DNA of 64,000 nucleotides from Erythrobacter sanguineus (GTDB lineage: Bacteria > Pseudomonadota > Alphaproteobacteria > Sphingomonadales > Sphingomonadaceae). Below, piece by piece: positions 34,580 through 43,342 of this stretch (position 1 is its first letter; each line of letters begins with the position of its first letter). The stretch spans positions 102,001-166,000 of the forward strand of contig NZ_FRDF01000003.1 in NCBI RefSeq assembly GCF_900143235.1, in the 5' to 3' direction. Position numbers and translations under genes: made by a program. A model generated the notes under the pieces. The model did not search any database and was not told where the DNA came from. It was given only the letters and a program-made list of their open reading frames with translations.

Positions 34580-35386
34580 CTAGATCGCCCGGTCGCCGTG
34601 GAAGATCCGCACCGGTCCGCCATTGCTGGCACAGGCCTGAATGATCCGCCGCTGGTCGCCCTCGAGCACGAGCGCTGTAAGCACACCCGAACGAAAAGCG
34701 CCAGTGTCAATGCCGATGCGGTTGCCGCAATCCATCACCCGTTCGAAGATGGTGTGGCCATGCACCACCACCTTTTCCAGCGGGCCTTCGTGATTGAGAA
34801 AGCGTTCGCGGATCCACAGCAGGTCGGAACGCTTCTGTTCGGCGAGCGGGCGGGCCGGATCGATCCCGGCGTGGACGAAGACATAGTCGCCGGCGCGGAT
34901 CATCGGTTCGAAGGCGGCGATGTAGTCGCGTTCGGACTGCGGGACGAGCGCGGGCAGGCGTTCGAAGATATCCTCCAGCGGCAGCGTGGCAAGCTGCTTC
35001 TTCGACAGCCCATAGCTGATCAGCGTCTCGCGCCCGCCATGTTTGAGAAAATGCCGCAGCGCCTCGGGCTTTTCGAAGGCGGCGAGGAACATTTCCTCGT
35101 GATTACCGGCCAGAATGCGCACCTTGCGGGCCTGCTGCCACGCCCGGGCGCGGGCGATCACCCCGGCGCTGTCCGGCCCGCGGTCGACGAGGTCGCCAAG
35201 CAGCACGATACGGGTATCGGCGCTAGCCGCGATGCGATCGTCTTCCTCGATTGCGGTGATCATCGCCTCGAACAGATCAAGCCGTCCGTGGATATCCCCG
35301 ATCGCGTAATGGCGCGTGCCCGCCTTCACCGCGGGAAGGCGCGGTGGCGGCTGGGGACGGAAAAGATCGCGCAATCGCTTGAACAT
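34580..35386 (-). CDS. Calcineurin-like metallophosphoesterase (PPP type)
   Basis: 268 residues. The dinuclear metal motifs are complete: GDIHG (30-34), GDLVDRG (64-70), GNHE (94-97), then 'FVHAGID' and 'VVHGHT'. It resembles the bacterial serine/threonine phosphatase and ApaH-like group; the substrate cannot be fixed from sequence. ATG 35386 starts 'MFKRLRDLF', a short amphipathic N-terminus. It lies upstream of ugd on the same strand. Confidence 0.9.
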   Translation of the reverse strand: MFKRLRDLFRPQPPPRLPAVKAGTRHYAIGDIHGRLDLFEAMITAIEEDDRIAASADTRIVLLGDLVDRGPDSAGVIARARAWQQARKVRILAGNHEEMFLAAFEKPEALRHFLKHGGRETLISYGLSKKQLATLPLEDIFERLPALVPQSERDYIAAFEPMIRAGDYVFVHAGIDPARPLAEQKRSDLLWIRERFLNHEGPLEKVVVHGHTIFERVMDCGNRIGIDTGAFRSGVLTALVLEGDQRRIIQACASNGGPVRIFHGDRAI

Positions 35387-35576
35387 AGAGTGGCTGCAGA
35401 TCCGGTTCTGGCGGGGTGGCAGGCGGCAACGAACCCCGTGGCGCACCGTTCTCCTGCAAGACCGCAGCCTTTAGCCCTGCTGCGGACGAACCGCAACCGA
35501 GTGGACCGGGGCAAGTGGACAGGGGCAACTCGACCGGGGCGGCACCCAGCAGTGCCAGATCGGCGCTGGCACGCAT

Positions 35577-36329
35577 TCAGTCGAGCGAGAAGCTGACGGT
35601 GGTGACCACGCGCACCTTCTTGTACGGGCTATCGGCCATGCCCCAGCCGCCTGCCTCGCCATCACGCGCCTCGATGGTGAAGTAGCCCTGTGTCGCATCG
35701 CGGATCTTGCCCACGGCAGAGCCCGAATCCTCGGCGAATTGCTGCGCGGCGGCGCGTGCGTCCCGGGTCGCCTCGGCCACCATCTCGGGCTTGACTTCAT
35801 TGAGCTTGGTGAAGGTATAGCTCATGCCCGAACCCTCTTCCAGAAACACCCCGCGCCCGACCAGGTCGAACTGCCGCGCGACCGCTTTCTGCGCGCGGGC
35901 GATATCCTCGCTGCGCAGCGCGAGCCGCTGGCGCACAGTGTAGGTGGTGACACCTTCATTGGTATAGCTGGAGACATTGGCGCCGGTCGGCTGGAGCGCG
36001 CCCTCTGGAAAGCCCAGCTCCTTGAAGAAGCCCTCGATCGCCCGGGTATCGCGGCGCACCTTGTCCTGCGCTTCGGCAAGGCTGGCGGAGGAGGCGGAAT
36101 AGGAGATCGTCCAGGTGGCCAGATCGGCGGTGACATCACGCTCGGCCAGACCACGCACGGTGACCGCACGTTCGGCATCCTTGGCGCGCAGCAGCCCGTC
36201 GCCCAGCAGGTATCCGCCAGCGATGATCCCGATGCCGGCGATTGCCGCGGTGCCGAACCAGCGCAAGGTGGTTGCATCGCGCGGAAAGCCGGGTTCGTCG
36301 ATCACCGGTTGCGCCGTGGGTTCGCTCAT
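35577..36329 (-). CDS. SIMPL-domain (DUF541) protein
   Basis: 250 residues. One N-terminal membrane segment (about 23-42), then a SIMPL domain starting 'ERAVTVRGLAERDVTADLATWTI' and ending 'VRVVTTVSFSLD'. SIMPL proteins are periplasmic or surface proteins of poorly known role, linked in some bacteria to oxidative stress. ATG 36329 has AAGGAT a few bases upstream. Confidence 0.88.
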   Translation of the reverse strand: MSEPTAQPVIDEPGFPRDATTLRWFGTAAIAGIGIIAGGYLLGDGLLRAKDAERAVTVRGLAERDVTADLATWTISYSASSASLAEAQDKVRRDTRAIEGFFKELGFPEGALQPTGANVSSYTNEGVTTYTVRQRLALRSEDIARAQKAVARQFDLVGRGVFLEEGSGMSYTFTKLNEVKPEMVAEATRDARAAAQQFAEDSGSAVGKIRDATQGYFTIEARDGEAGGWGMADSPYKKVRVVTTVSFSLD

Positions 36330-36409
36330 CGCATTATCCTTCAGGTGTGGGAATTGATACGACGAGTTGTGCATCAGCGTCGATGAACCGTTTTTGAATG
36401 GAAGTTGCC

Positions 36410-36847
36410 ATGGTAAAATATCTCCACTCCATGATCCGCGTCACCGATCCGGATGCGACGGTCGCGTTCTTCAAGCTGATCGGGCTGGAGGAAGTGCGCC
36501 GTTTCGATGTCTCCGCCGGGCGCTTCACGCTGATCTTTCTTGCCGCGCCGGGTCAGGAGGGGCTCGCGGAGGTCGAACTGACCCATAACTGGCCCCCCGA
36601 AGACGGCAGCGAACCTGAAACCTATGATGGCGGACGCAATTTCGGCCATCTCGCCTACCGGGTCGAGAATATCTACGAGACGTGCCAGCGCCTGAAGGAT
36701 GCCGGCCATACCATTCACCGACCCCCGCGCGACGGGCATATGGCCTTTGTCAAATCGCCCGATGGAATCTCGGTCGAACTGCTGCAGGAAGGGCATCTCC
36801 CCCCGCAGGAGCCATGGGCGAGCATGGAGAATGTCGGCAGCTGGTAA
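36410..36847 (+). CDS. gloA: Lactoylglutathione lyase (glyoxalase I)
   Basis: 145 residues, a VOC-fold metalloenzyme that converts the methylglyoxal-glutathione adduct to S-lactoylglutathione. Ligand positions: His in 'YLHSMIRV', Glu in 'AEVELTHNW', His in 'FGHLAYRV', Glu in 'SVELLQ'. ATG 36410 matches the conserved M-x-K-Y-L-H-S start; an ATG four codons earlier is also in frame. Divergent from the SIMPL gene. Confidence 0.9.
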   Translation: MVKYLHSMIRVTDPDATVAFFKLIGLEEVRRFDVSAGRFTLIFLAAPGQEGLAEVELTHNWPPEDGSEPETYDGGRNFGHLAYRVENIYETCQRLKDAGHTIHRPPRDGHMAFVKSPDGISVELLQEGHLPPQEPWASMENVGSW

Positions 36848-36968
36848 AGCGCGCCGCACAACTTGGCTGAATCAAGTATACCTTATGTAAACCAACAAAA
36901 AATCAGGCCCGGTTGCAAGCGCAGCCCGGGCGCGATAGTTTGCTGGCTTACACGGGGAAGGGGTCGCC

Positions 36969-38390
36969 TTGTGCATTGCAGAGCCTGGCCTGTGGCAGTT
37001 GCTCGCGCTGCTACAGCATGAACTATTGCTGTTTGCAGGGATATTCTTCCTGATCGGTGCCGTGGACGACCTGGCGCTGGATGTCCTGTGGCTGTGGCTC
37101 TGGGCGACCGGACGTGCGCGAACCCGCCGCGATCTCCGTGCCGCATTGCAATCCCGCCCGCTGCATGGCCCTGTCGCCGTGCTGATTCCCGCATGGCACG
37201 AGGCAGCGGTGATCGGCGATACCATCGCGCATCTTCTGGCCAGCTGGCCGCAACCGCAGCTGCGGCTGTATATCGGCTGCTATCGCAACGACCCGGCCAC
37301 GCTCGCAGCGGCGACGAGTGCGGCAAGGGGTGACATGCGCCTGCGGGTTGTGATCCATGACCGTGACGGGCCGAGCACCAAGGCCGATTGCCTCAACCGA
37401 CTATATGCAGGGCTGGCGACTGACGAGGCGCGTTCGGGCCGGCAGTTCGCGACGGTGGTGTTCCATGATGCCGAGGACATGGTCGATCCGGCCGCGCTCG
37501 GCCTGCTTGACGAGACCATCGCCGGCGGGGCCGATTTCGTGCAGCTTCCGGTCGAGCCGCTGGTGCAGCGCCACGGCGGCTGGTTCGCGAACCAGCTGGG
37601 CAGCCATTACTGCGAGGAGTTTGCCGAGGCCCATGGCAAGGCGATGGTGGTGCGCGACTGGCTGGGCGCGGGGTTGCCGGGGGCGGGCGTGGGCTGCGCC
37701 GCCGCTCGCGCCGCGCTCGCAGGGCTGGCCGCGCGGCGTGCCGATGGCCTGCCCTTTGCCAGCGATTCGCTGACCGAGGATTACGAGCTTGGCATCGGGA
37801 TTGCGTCGGGAGGCGGACGCTGCCGCTTTGTCCGGGCGCGCGGCGAAGACGGGCGGCTGGTCGCCACCCGTGCGTTCTTTCCCAACCGGTTCGAACATGT
37901 CGTGCGCCAGAAAAGCCGCTGGGTGCTGGGGATTGCCTTGCAGGGCTGGGACCGGGTGGGCTGGGCTGGCGGGCCGATCGAAGGCTGGATGCGCGCGCGC
38001 GACCGGCGCGGGCCGCTGGCGGCGCTGGTGCTGCTGACGGGCTATGTGCTGGTGCTGATGACTGCGCTGGGCGGGCTGGCGCTGCTGACAGGGGTGGGTG
38101 AGCCGGTGCCGCTGACCCCGCTGCTCAAGGCTCTGCTGCTGGTTAACTTGCTGGCCTTCGGCTGGCGCGCGGTCATGCGCTTTGCCTTTGCCGCGCGCGA
38201 ATATGGCCCGGGCGAGGCCTTGCGTGCGGTGCTGCGCCTGCCGCTCGCCAATCTGGTGGCCATCATCGCCGGGCGACGGGCGGTGTTTGCCTATGCCGGC
38301 ACACTCGGAGGGAAAGCCGCACCGTGGGACAAGACCGACCATGATGTTCACCCGCTGCGGATGGGCCTTGCCGGGTCGCCGCCGCAATGA
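36969..38390 (+). CDS. NfrB-like membrane glycosyltransferase (GT2)
   Basis: 473 residues. Two N-terminal membrane helices (about 18-47), a GT2 domain with 'VAVLIPAWHE' (69-78), D-x-D-like HDAED (166-170), TED (269-271) and QKSRW (314-318, the QxxRW of processive enzymes), then three or four C-terminal helices. This is the NfrB/cellulose-synthase-like layout, but the c-di-GMP-binding MshEN tail of E. coli NfrB is missing. The start is TTG 36969, with GGGAAGGGG five bases upstream. It overlaps the next gene by four bases, so both act together, probably making and exporting a surface glycan. Confidence 0.85.
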   Translation: MCIAEPGLWQLLALLQHELLLFAGIFFLIGAVDDLALDVLWLWLWATGRARTRRDLRAALQSRPLHGPVAVLIPAWHEAAVIGDTIAHLLASWPQPQLRLYIGCYRNDPATLAAATSAARGDMRLRVVIHDRDGPSTKADCLNRLYAGLATDEARSGRQFATVVFHDAEDMVDPAALGLLDETIAGGADFVQLPVEPLVQRHGGWFANQLGSHYCEEFAEAHGKAMVVRDWLGAGLPGAGVGCAAARAALAGLAARRADGLPFASDSLTEDYELGIGIASGGGRCRFVRARGEDGRLVATRAFFPNRFEHVVRQKSRWVLGIALQGWDRVGWAGGPIEGWMRARDRRGPLAALVLLTGYVLVLMTALGGLALLTGVGEPVPLTPLLKALLLVNLLAFGWRAVMRFAFAAREYGPGEALRAVLRLPLANLVAIIAGRRAVFAYAGTLGGKAAPWDKTDHDVHPLRMGLAGSPPQ

Positions 38391-39541
38391 AGCCAGCGGC
38401 GGGGGGCGCACCTGCGCGCGGCGTGCCGCTGCTGATGATCGGACTGGTGCTGGCCGGCTGGGTCGCTGGTCGCGCCTTGCTGTGGGAAAGCCCCTTTCTC
38501 GCCGCCGCCGTGCCATCTGCTACGGCTGCCGCTGGCGCGCCTTCTGTCCCTGTGCCTGAGCAGGGGGCCACCGTGACTGACCCGCTGCCCGCAGCCACTG
38601 ACGCGCCGCCCCCCGCTCCGGCGCAGGCTGGCGCGTCTGCCGGGCGGGTGTCCCGGCTCGCCAGCCTGCGCTTGCCTTCCCCGCGCAAGCCGGCCGGGCT
38701 GTTGCCCCGGATGCCGACCGGGCCTGCCGCGCCGCCTCAACGCCCCGGCAAGGCAGACGCGGCAATGGCGATTGTTCCGCGCCGCTTGTCGGGCATGGCT
38801 GCACCCACATCCGCACCGGCACCCGCACCCGTATCGCCGTTGTCCCCGCCCGCAGCGCCTGCGCCGCGCGGGGACCGCTGGTCACTCGATGTGTGGGGCT
38901 TCTGGCGGCAAGGTTCGGATGCTGCGCCGATCTCGCAAGGGCGGGTGCCGGTCTATGGGGCGAGCCAGATTGGCGCGGTGCTGCAATATCGGCTCGCGCC
39001 GGGATCGGAGCGCGAACCGCGTCTGTATGCCCGCGCCTATCGCGCGCTGGTGCGGCGCGGGGAAAACGAACTCGCGCTCGGCGCCTCGCTGCGTCCGCTG
39101 CCGCGCGTGCCGGTGCGGGTGCTGGGCGAGGTGCGGCTGACCGATGGCGCGTTCCGCAACGAGCTGCGCCCGGCGGTGTTCGCGGTGACCGAGATCGCGC
39201 CGATCAGCCTGCCACTCGGCACCCGGCTTGAAGCTTATGGCCAGGCCGGCTGGGTTGGCGGGGCCGATGCCACGCCCTTCGCCGACGGGCAGGCAAAACT
39301 GACGCGCGAGATCGGTGCGGTGGCAGGCGCAACCGATGGCAGCCTGCGCCTGAGTGTCGGCGCGGGGGCATGGGGCGGGGCACAGGAAGGCGCGCAGCGG
39401 ATCGACATCGGCCCGACAGTGCGGCTCGATTTCGCGGTCGGTGAGGTTCCCGCGCGCCTCGCGTTCGATTGGCGCGAGCAAGTGGGCGGTGATGCCGGGC
39501 CGGACTCCGGGCTGGCAGTGACCTTGTCGACACAGTTCTAG
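38387..39541 (+). CDS. NfrA-C-terminus-like outer-membrane protein, glycan export partner
   Basis: 384 residues. An N-terminal anchor (about 12-32) leads to a long Pro/Ala-rich linker (to about 160), then a beta-rich C-terminal domain: repeated amphipathic strands 'ARAYRALVRRGENELALGASLRP', 'VRVLGEVRLTDG', 'RLEAYGQAGWVGG', ending in Q-F, typical of outer-membrane barrels. This matches the position and character of the NfrA C-terminal domain, without the TPR part. Start overlaps the glycosyltransferase stop (ATGA). It probably spans the envelope to pass out the glycan made by its partner. The family call is by context and pattern. Confidence 0.65.
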   Translation: MKPAAGGAPARGVPLLMIGLVLAGWVAGRALLWESPFLAAAVPSATAAAGAPSVPVPEQGATVTDPLPAATDAPPPAPAQAGASAGRVSRLASLRLPSPRKPAGLLPRMPTGPAAPPQRPGKADAAMAIVPRRLSGMAAPTSAPAPAPVSPLSPPAAPAPRGDRWSLDVWGFWRQGSDAAPISQGRVPVYGASQIGAVLQYRLAPGSEREPRLYARAYRALVRRGENELALGASLRPLPRVPVRVLGEVRLTDGAFRNELRPAVFAVTEIAPISLPLGTRLEAYGQAGWVGGADATPFADGQAKLTREIGAVAGATDGSLRLSVGAGAWGGAQEGAQRIDIGPTVRLDFAVGEVPARLAFDWREQVGGDAGPDSGLAVTLSTQF

Positions 39542-39548
39542 CGTTATA

Positions 39549-39583
39549 CCAGCGCGCCAGGATGCTGACGCATCACGCGCTGG
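39549..39583. repeat. Inverted repeat after the NfrA-like gene
   Basis: CCAGCGCG and CGCGCTGG, 8 bp each, separated by 19 bases. No T-run follows. Confidence 0.35.
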
Positions 39584-39609
39584 AAATGCTCAAGCGCCGC
39601 ACGGGCTTA

Positions 39610-39646
39610 ACCAATGCTCGATGAGTCAATCTCATCGAGCATTGGT
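39610..39646. terminator. Long perfect hairpin, possible bidirectional terminator
   Basis: ACCAATGCTCGATGAG, loop TCAAT, CTCATCGAGCATTGGT: a perfect 16-bp stem of moderate GC. Its only tail is ATTA, so classical termination is uncertain; it stands between the glycan pair and the TauE gene. Confidence 0.5.
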
Positions 39647-39754
39647 ATTAGGGTGCGCTGCGACCGGAACTTCGGACGAAAATCCGCATCTCGCGCACAA
39701 TAAGGCGTCTTGCGCGGCTTTCATCGCCTGTGCCACTCGGCTAATCGCTATGGC

Positions 39755-40672
39755 ATGGACGTTTACCTGCCCATTGCGAATCTTTCGGTCAACGGCCTCT
39801 TCATCGTGTTGTTGGGCGGCCTGACCGGCATTCTTTCCGGTCTGTTTGGTGTGGGCGGCGGGTTTCTGACCACCCCCTTGCTGATCTTTTACGGCATCCC
39901 CCCAACGGTGGCGGCAGCCTCTGCCGCGACGCAGGTGACCGGCGCAAGCGTTTCCGGCGTGCTGGCCCATTCGCGCCGCAACGGGGTCGATTACCGGATG
40001 GGCACGGTGATGGTCGGCGGCGGGGTGATCGGGGCGCTGATCGGTGCGGTGCTGTTCCGGCTGCTGCAGGCGCTGGGGCAGATCGATGTCGTCATAAACA
40101 TCCTCTACGTTCTGATGCTGGGATCGATCGGGGCGCTGATGATGCGCGAGGCGATCGTTGCGCTCAGGCCGGCATTGCTTGGCAAGGGCGGGGCGCCGGT
40201 GCGCAAGCGGCGCCATCACCCGCTGGTGGCCAGCCTGCCCTATCGCTGGCGGTTCTATGCTTCGGGTCTCTATATCTCGCCGCTGGCGCCGCTGATCCTC
40301 GGGATGCTGGTCGGGATCCTGACCATGCTGATGGGGGTGGGCGGCGGCTTTCTGCTGGTCCCGGCGATGCTGTACATTCTGGGTATGAGCGGCAATGTCG
40401 TGGTCGGCACCTCGCTTTACCAGATCCTGTTCGTCACCATGGTCACCACCATGACCCACGCGCTGACCACCAAGGCGGTGGACATCGTGCTCGCAGCGCT
40501 GCTGCTGCTGGGTTCGGTGATGGGGGCGCAGTTCGGCACCCAGATCGCCTTGAAGGCGCGGCCCGAATATCTGCGCCTCGCGCTGGCCGCTCTGGTGTTG
40601 GTGATCGCGCTGCGGATGCTTTACGGGCTCGGCGTGCAGCCTGACGAGATCTACACGGTGGCACCGCTGTGA
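39755..40672 (+). CDS. TauE/SafE-family anion (sulfite-type) exporter
   Basis: 305 residues, eight membrane helices in two repeats, with the repeated glycine-rich motifs 'GLFGVGGGFLTTPLL' and 'LMGVGGGFLLVPAML' characteristic of the family. It probably exports sulfite or a sulfonate. ATG 39755 is used; an upstream in-frame start would add a polar leader. The stop overlaps the TIGR02186 gene (GTGA), a pairing repeated throughout alphaproteobacteria. Confidence 0.93.
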   Translation: MDVYLPIANLSVNGLFIVLLGGLTGILSGLFGVGGGFLTTPLLIFYGIPPTVAAASAATQVTGASVSGVLAHSRRNGVDYRMGTVMVGGGVIGALIGAVLFRLLQALGQIDVVINILYVLMLGSIGALMMREAIVALRPALLGKGGAPVRKRRHHPLVASLPYRWRFYASGLYISPLAPLILGMLVGILTMLMGVGGGFLLVPAMLYILGMSGNVVVGTSLYQILFVTMVTTMTHALTTKAVDIVLAALLLLGSVMGAQFGTQIALKARPEYLRLALAALVLVIALRMLYGLGVQPDEIYTVAPL

Positions 40673-41427
40673 AACGGTCATTTGCCGTCCTCCTGCTGCT
40701 GTTGGCTGCGCCGTTCCTGACCGCTCAGAGCGAGCCGATTCTGGTGCCCGAGGTCAGCCAGTCGCGGGTCGAGGTGCGGCAGGGCTTCACCGGTGCCAAC
40801 CTGCTGCTTTACGGCGCGGTCATCGCCCCGCGCGGCGCAGCGGAAGATTACGACATTGTGGTGGTGCTCAAGGGTCCGGCCGAGCCGGTGCGCATCCGCG
40901 AGAAGGAGCGCCTCGCCGGGATCTGGATGAACGCAGGGGCGAGCGATTTCCGCTCGGCGCCCTCGTTCTTCGCAGTCGCCTCCTCGCAGCCCGTGAGCGA
41001 GATCGTGGATGAACGCACGGCGGCCATCTATGAACTGGGAACCGACTTCATCCAGCTCTCCCCCTCGGGCCAGATCGATCCCGAGGAGCAGAGCCGCTAT
41101 GCCAGCGGGCTGGTCGAGCTGCGCCGTCGCCAGGGCCTGTACAAGCAGGATCCGCAAGGTGTGCGGATCAGCGAGGGCGTGCTCTATCAGGCGCGCATCG
41201 CGTTGCCATCCAATGTCACCACCGGCGCCTATACCGCCGAGACCTTCGCCATTGCCCGCGGCCGGGTGCTGGCGAGCGCGACTGCGCGGATCGAAGTCGA
41301 GAAAGTCGGGCTTGAAGGGCAGGTGGTGGTGGCCTCGCAACGCTGGGCGTTGTTCTATGGCATGGGCGCGATCGCCCTGTCGCTGGCGATGGGCTGGTTG
41401 GCCGGAAGGGTTTTCGCGCGCGGCTAG
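40669..41427 (+). CDS. TIGR02186 family membrane-anchored protein
   Basis: 252 residues: signal peptide ending 'LTAQ-S', a periplasmic domain, and one C-terminal membrane helix (about 227-247). The family is known only as the partner of TauE-like exporters in alphaproteobacteria. It starts at GTG 40669, overlapping the exporter's stop by four bases. It may shape substrate delivery on the periplasmic side; function unproven. Confidence 0.88.
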   Translation: MKRSFAVLLLLLAAPFLTAQSEPILVPEVSQSRVEVRQGFTGANLLLYGAVIAPRGAAEDYDIVVVLKGPAEPVRIREKERLAGIWMNAGASDFRSAPSFFAVASSQPVSEIVDERTAAIYELGTDFIQLSPSGQIDPEEQSRYASGLVELRRRQGLYKQDPQGVRISEGVLYQARIALPSNVTTGAYTAETFAIARGRVLASATARIEVEKVGLEGQVVVASQRWALFYGMGAIALSLAMGWLAGRVFARG

Positions 41428-41522
41428 GGCGCTGGCCGAAGTTGCCATCATTGACCCGATTTTAACCCCGTCTGCCCTATGCCGGCTGCCACGTCCCGAC
41501 GCGGGCGCAAGGAAGGGAGCGC

Positions 41523-43217
41523 ATGACCGATCACCCCAGGCAGGATTTCGAACGCTTCACCGGCCCGGAGCTGGCAGCAGAAGATGACGCGCCGGCTGCC
41601 AGCAGCGGCCCGCCCGACAATGCCCGCCTGCCGATCGGCGTGGTGCTGGAGATTTCCGGCTCCGGTTCGCAGATCGCCTTTGACCTCCAGCGCATCAACG
41701 AATGCATGGCCGATCCCGATCCCTCAGTGGCGCTGGCCGGACAGGTCGGCAGCCAGATCAAGATCCGCGTCGGCGATGCCTGGCTGCTCGCCAGCGTGCG
41801 CGACCAGCGCAAGGACCGCCGCACCGAAGGCGGGATCATCGCCCATATCGACTTCCTCGGCGAAGGCGGCGAGGAAAAGCTGACCGGCCGCATCCACGGC
41901 TTCAAACGCGGGGTCACACGCTATCCGGTGCCGGGCGCATTGTGCTATCCTGCCACCACCCGCGATCTTGAACAGATCTACGCCAGCGACGGGCGCGCCA
42001 GCGTCACCATCGGCAAGGTCTTCCCCACCAAGGACATCCGCGCCGGGCTGTATATCGACGCGATGCTGGGCAAGCACTTCGCCCTGCTCGGCTCGACCGG
42101 CACCGGCAAATCGACCAGCGCCGCGCTGATCCTGCACCGCATCTGCGAAGCTGCGCCCAAGGGTCACATCGTCATGATCGACCCGCATGGCGAATATTCC
42201 GCCGCCTTCCGCCAGACCGGCCAGATCCTCGACGTTTCCAACCTGCAGATGCCCTACTGGCTGATGAACTTCGAGGAACATTGCGAAGTCCTCCTGTCCA
42301 GCAGCGGCAATGAACGCCAGGTCGACAGCGACATTCTGGCCAAGTGCCTGCTGGCTGCGCGGGGCCGTAACCGGCTGGCCCAGACGATGGGCAAGATCAC
42401 GGTGGATTCGCCGATCCCCTACCTCCTGTCCGACCTCAGCAACATTCTGCAGGACGAGATGGGCAAGCTCGACAAGGCGACCTCCTCTGCGCCCTATATG
42501 CGGATCAAGGGCAAGCTTGACGAATTGAAGGCTGATCCGCGTTATCAGTTCCTGTTTTCGGGCATGCTGGTGGGCGACACGATGGCCAACTTCATCGGCA
42601 AGATCTTCCGCATGCCCGGCAATGGCAAGCCGATCTCGATCATCGATGTCTCCGGCGTGCCGTCCGACATTACCTCTACCGTGGTTGCCGTCCTTTCCCG
42701 GCTCGTGTTCGATTTCGCCATCTGGGGCCGCGAGGAAAAGACCCGGCCCGTGCTGCTGGTGTGCGAGGAAGCCCACCGTTACGTCCCCAACGAAAAGAAC
42801 TCTGATGGATCGTCTGTCGCCAAGATCCTCAGCCGGATTGCCAAGGAAGGGCGCAAATACGGCATCAGCCTCGGCCTGATTACCCAGCGCCCCTCCGACC
42901 TTGCCGAAGGCGTGCTGTCGCAGTGCGGCACGATCATCGCGATGCGCCTCAACAATGATCGCGACCAGGCCTTTGTGAAAGCCGCCATGCCCGAAGGCGC
43001 GCGCGGCTTCCTCGATTCGATCCCGGCGCTGCGCAACCGCGAATGCATCATCTGCGGTGAAGGCGTGGCGATCCCGATCCGCGTCACCTTCGACACGCTA
43101 GAGGAACACAAACGCCCCGCTTCCGAAGACCCGAGCTTCGTCGACCTGTGGAGCAGGGATGGCGGCGAGGAAGAACTGGTCGAGCGCGTGGTGATGCGCT
43201 GGAGAAGCCAGGGTTGA
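41523..43217 (+). CDS. HerA-like DNA-pumping ATPase (FtsK/HerA superfamily)
   Basis: 564 residues. An N-terminal HAS-barrel-like domain (about 35-180) is followed by a RecA-fold ATPase with Walker A GSTGTGKST (190-198), a 'VMIDPHGEYS' sensor, Walker B 'LLVCEEAHRY', and 'SLGLITQRPSDLAEGVLSQC' near the C-terminus. HerA works with nuclease NurA in archaea and with SIR2 or DUF4297 nucleases in bacterial defence; none of these is adjacent here, so it may act alone or with a distant partner. Predicted hexameric DNA translocase. Confidence 0.92.
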   Translation: MTDHPRQDFERFTGPELAAEDDAPAASSGPPDNARLPIGVVLEISGSGSQIAFDLQRINECMADPDPSVALAGQVGSQIKIRVGDAWLLASVRDQRKDRRTEGGIIAHIDFLGEGGEEKLTGRIHGFKRGVTRYPVPGALCYPATTRDLEQIYASDGRASVTIGKVFPTKDIRAGLYIDAMLGKHFALLGSTGTGKSTSAALILHRICEAAPKGHIVMIDPHGEYSAAFRQTGQILDVSNLQMPYWLMNFEEHCEVLLSSSGNERQVDSDILAKCLLAARGRNRLAQTMGKITVDSPIPYLLSDLSNILQDEMGKLDKATSSAPYMRIKGKLDELKADPRYQFLFSGMLVGDTMANFIGKIFRMPGNGKPISIIDVSGVPSDITSTVVAVLSRLVFDFAIWGREEKTRPVLLVCEEAHRYVPNEKNSDGSSVAKILSRIAKEGRKYGISLGLITQRPSDLAEGVLSQCGTIIAMRLNNDRDQAFVKAAMPEGARGFLDSIPALRNRECIICGEGVAIPIRVTFDTLEEHKRPASEDPSFVDLWSRDGGEEELVERVVMRWRSQG

Positions 43218-43227
43218 TGCCTTTGTG

Positions 43228-43323
43228 TTCCGCACCGCGTCCGCGGTGCGAAATCCTCGCTCACGCGGCCTGAAGGCCGCATCGCTGCGGGCGCGCGGTC
43301 GCGCTTGCGGTCGCTGCGCGACC
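43228..43323 (+). repeat. Dispersed palindromic intergenic repeat, copy C
   Basis: TTCCGCACCGCGTCCGCGGT, then CTCGCTCACGCGGCC and the stem GCGGCC-TGAA-GGCCGC, and a GC palindromic tail ending GCGCGACC. Compared with copies A and B the stem has a paired A-T to G-C change. It fills the gap between the convergent HerA-like and queE genes. Confidence 0.85.
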
Positions 43324-43342
43324 GATTTGATCTCCTTTCTCG

